Part shown: piece after piece, positions 5,284-5,933 of the stretch
Position numbering within the stretch: the stretch's first letter is position 1
Layout of the letters: the number at the start of each line of letters is the position of its first letter
Origin: Desulfobacteraceae bacterium UBA5852
Lineage (GTDB): Bacteria > Desulfobacterota > Desulfobacteria > Desulfobacterales > UBA5852
DNA length: 5,933 nt
NCBI GenBank assembly: GCA_002432195.1
Contig: DJGG01000009.1
Location: 1 to 5,933 of the forward strand
Reading direction: 5' to 3'
The notes under the pieces: generated by a model
Database searches by the model: none
The model's input: only the letters and a program-made list of their open reading frames with translations
Told to the model about the DNA's origin: nothing
Translations under genes and position numbers: made by a program

Positions 5284-5933
5284 ATGGGTGCGCTTAAAAA
5301 GAAAATCCTGCTGGTGGAGGACCACCCCATTTTCCGCCTGGGCTTGAGCGAGCTCATCAACCAGGAGGAGGACCTGCTGGTCTGCGGCGAGGCCGAGGAC
5401 GTGGCCGGGGCCTGGGCCCTGATTCCCAAGCTCCTCCCGGACCTCATCGTGGCCGACATCACCCTGGAGAACAGCGACGGCATCGAGCTGGTCAAGGAGG
5501 TCAACCGCCACTTCCGGCATATTCCCGTGCTGATCCTCTCCATGCACGACGAGTTCCTCTACGCGGAGCGCGCGCTGCATGCCGGGGCGCGGGGCTACAT
5601 CATGAAGCAGGAGGCCATGGAGTCCGTGGTCACGGCCATCCGCCAGGTGCTGGAGGGCAAGGTCTACCTCAACGAACGCATCAAGGAACACATCCTGGGC
5701 CACCTCACCGACCGCGCGAGCGTCCGCGAACGGGCGCCCATCGACCGGCTCACGGATCGCGAGCTGGAAATCTTCCGGCTCATCGGGGAGGGCCTCAGCT
5801 CCCGTGACATCGCCCGCAAGCTCCACCTGAGCATCAAGACCGTGGGCACCCACCGGGAGCGCATCAAGTTCAAGCTCAACCTCAAGAGCGCCACCGAGCT
5901 GGTGCGCCACGCGGTGCACTGGGCCCGTACGGG
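5284..5933 (+). CDS. NarL/LuxR-type response regulator (3' end cut by window)
   Basis: The frame stays open from the ATG to the window edge, giving 216 full codons. The family is usually 210-225 residues, so only a few residues should be missing. Residues 6-125 are a receiver domain beginning KILLVEDHPIFRLGLSELI. It has acidic residues Glu12 and Asp13, the phosphoacceptor Asp58 (LIVADIT), Ser86 (LILSMHD) and Lys108 (GYIMKQE), so the phosphorylation site is complete. After a linker (about 126-153), residues 154-210 are the LuxR-type helix-turn-helix: LTDRELEIFRLIGEGLSSRD, then IARKLHLSIKTVGTHRERIK. The protein should dimerise and bind promoter DNA when phosphorylated. The upstream HisKA_3 kinase is its natural partner by position and class. 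Target genes are not visible; the divergent region 858-1070 upstream of its own operon is one candidate. The family and domain assignments are secure. Confidence 0.95.
   Translation, partial: MGALKKKILLVEDHPIFRLGLSELINQEEDLLVCGEAEDVAGAWALIPKLLPDLIVADITLENSDGIELVKEVNRHFRHIPVLILSMHDEFLYAERALHAGARGYIMKQEAMESVVTAIRQVLEGKVYLNERIKEHILGHLTDRASVRERAPIDRLTDRELEIFRLIGEGLSSRDIARKLHLSIKTVGTHRERIKFKLNLKSATELVRHAVHWART

Noticed and set aside
3460..5919. An 819-codon open frame on the minus strand opposite the kinase and regulator genes
   Set aside because: It spans two well-defined sense genes and their junction, has a composition typical of antisense translation, and has no domain or convincing ribosome binding site.

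Overview
This GC-rich window (roughly two-thirds G+C by eye) looks like chromosomal DNA from a bacterium, most plausibly a high-GC member of the Desulfobacterota ('Deltaproteobacteria'). That placement is an inference from the style of the proteins: a cNMP/CBS/DUF294 nucleotidyltransferase beside a Cache-HAMP-PAS histidine kinase of the HisKA_3 type. No marker gene is present to prove it. There is no mobile element, CRISPR array, tRNA or rRNA.

Layout. On the minus strand at the left are a complete TetR-family repressor (59-730) and, at the very edge, what looks like the ribosome binding site and first codon of a second leftward gene (1-4). The 340-base divergent region (731-1070) contains an A+T island. 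It holds a good leftward sigma70-type promoter (perfect TTGACA box at 860-865) whose -10 and start region are covered by a TetR-style inverted repeat (815-836), so the repressor probably controls its own transcription unit. Rightward there are three genes in the same direction, spaced 55 and 33 bases apart with no terminator between them: a cNMP-binding/CBS/DUF294 nucleotidyltransferase (1071-3005), a membrane sensor kinase with two Cache repeats (3061-5250) and a NarL/LuxR-type response regulator (5284 to the right edge, all but the last few residues present).

How they may work together. The kinase should sense a small ligand outside the cytoplasm through its Cache repeats, autophosphorylate on His540 and pass the phosphate to Asp58 of the regulator, which binds DNA through its C-terminal helix-turn-helix. 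The DUF294 protein in the same probable operon has an intact Pol-beta nucleotidyltransferase active-site signature and two regulatory modules. It may nucleotidylate a partner protein or otherwise couple cytoplasmic nucleotide state to the same response. Its target cannot be read from the sequence. The TetR gene is a separate leftward unit and need not be functionally linked.

Most unusual points: the physical coupling of a DUF294 nucleotidyltransferase to a two-component pair, the apparent loss of the cyclic-nucleotide-binding arginine in its cNMP domain, a Cys-Pro in place of the usual Gly-Gln after the kinase phosphoacceptor region, and a set of palindromes placed exactly at probable transcription starts and ribosome binding sites.
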